Assembly: GCA_028874195.1 (NCBI GenBank)
Contig: JAPPLM010000056.1
Span: forward strand, 28,892 to 92,891
Length of the DNA: 64,000 nucleotides
Source of the DNA: Chloroflexota bacterium
Lineage (GTDB): Bacteria; Chloroflexota; UBA11872; VXOZ01
Reading direction: 5' to 3'
Part shown: in pieces, positions 63,793 through 64,000 of the stretch
Layout: every line of letters starts with the position of its first letter
How positions within the stretch are numbered: position 1 is the first letter of the stretch
The notes under the pieces: model-generated
Told to the model about the DNA's origin: nothing
The model's input: the letters and a program-made list of their open reading frames with translations, nothing else
Databases searched by the model: none
Position numbers and translations under genes: made by a program

Positions 63793-63984
63793 AAAGGTAG
63801 TATATTCCCAATATGGAATGCAGTGCAAGCTACGTTCGGGCTCTGCCAAGGGAAATCGCGTTCTTGCAGTGGCGATACTCTATTGGCCGCAGTCCGGTCC
63901 GATACGGCTCTGTAAGCGGGTGTTTCCAAAGTGGTCTCTGCATGAGTAACGTTCGCCCTTATATCTTAGGGAAAGGGAGATAAA

Positions 63985-64000
63985 ATGAGAGCAGGCGTGG
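63985..64000 (+). CDS. Possible gene start at the right edge
   Basis: ATG 63985 (MRAGV...) is preceded by GGGAGA at good spacing; only five codons are visible before the window ends. It could be the start of another accessory gene. Confidence 0.35.

Overview
The window reads as a piece of a GC-rich bacterial chromosome. Gene content suggests a Chloroflexota-type heterotroph (SAR202 or Caldilineae-like, possibly host- or particle-associated). The reasons are many paralogous sugar and sugar-acid enzymes, family 1 and family 5 substrate-binding lipoproteins with acidic Ala/Pro/Glu linkers, a RodZ-like/pgsA pair, an intrinsic Erm-type methylase, and many short palindromic repeats between genes. 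This placement is inference; no rRNA is present to test it.

Layout. 1-2.8 kb: sugar isomerases and a Gfo/Idh/MocA oxidoreductase. 3.1-4.9 kb: a lower-GC two-gene module (SMC/OLD-like ATPase plus DUF4276 TOPRIM-like protein) that looks like an anti-phage system. 5-16 kb: housekeeping and catabolism (NagB-like isomerase, RodZ-like protein, pgsA with two overlapping dehydrogenases, an exonuclease/GIY-YIG fusion, an SDR, MmgE/PrpD). 16.5-22.5 kb: two CAT-anticodon tRNAs followed by an accessory island (DUF5131 three-Cys protein, TcmP, and a convergent 1132-aa fused restriction/methylation enzyme). 22.9-29.4 kb: a complete peptide-type ABC importer operon. 29.7-33.8 kb: a PQQ-propeller lipoprotein, an enolase-superfamily sugar-acid dehydratase and an IS110 remnant. 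33.8-42.4 kb: core genes (SpoU/TrmH methylase, folB, a TlpA-type thioredoxin, gyrA, moaC) and two hydrolases. 42.7-45.2 kb: hypothetical genes, partly AT-rich, including a Tat-exported protein with an HNH-like motif. 45.2-56 kb: mmsA, an erm gene with an overlapping leader ORF, two orphan sugar-binding proteins, a DegT aminotransferase and a second Gfo/Idh/MocA enzyme. 56.5-61 kb: a VanZ-like protein and a two-gene ABC exporter-fold pair of the YbtP/Q-IrtAB type, the first gene broken by a one-base frameshift in a T run. 61.3-63.8 kb: a LamG domain interrupted by a seven-repeat propeller, then a higBA-like toxin-antitoxin pair.

Metabolically, peptide and sugar importers feed isomerases, dehydratases, oxidoreductases and semialdehyde dehydrogenase typical of polysaccharide or sugar-acid users. 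The genes most worth following up are the ATPase/DUF4276 pair, the tRNA-adjacent DUF5131/TcmP/restriction island, the erm leader and the LamG-propeller protein. At least six families of short palindromic repeats are scattered through the gaps; one copy is translated inside the restriction enzyme.
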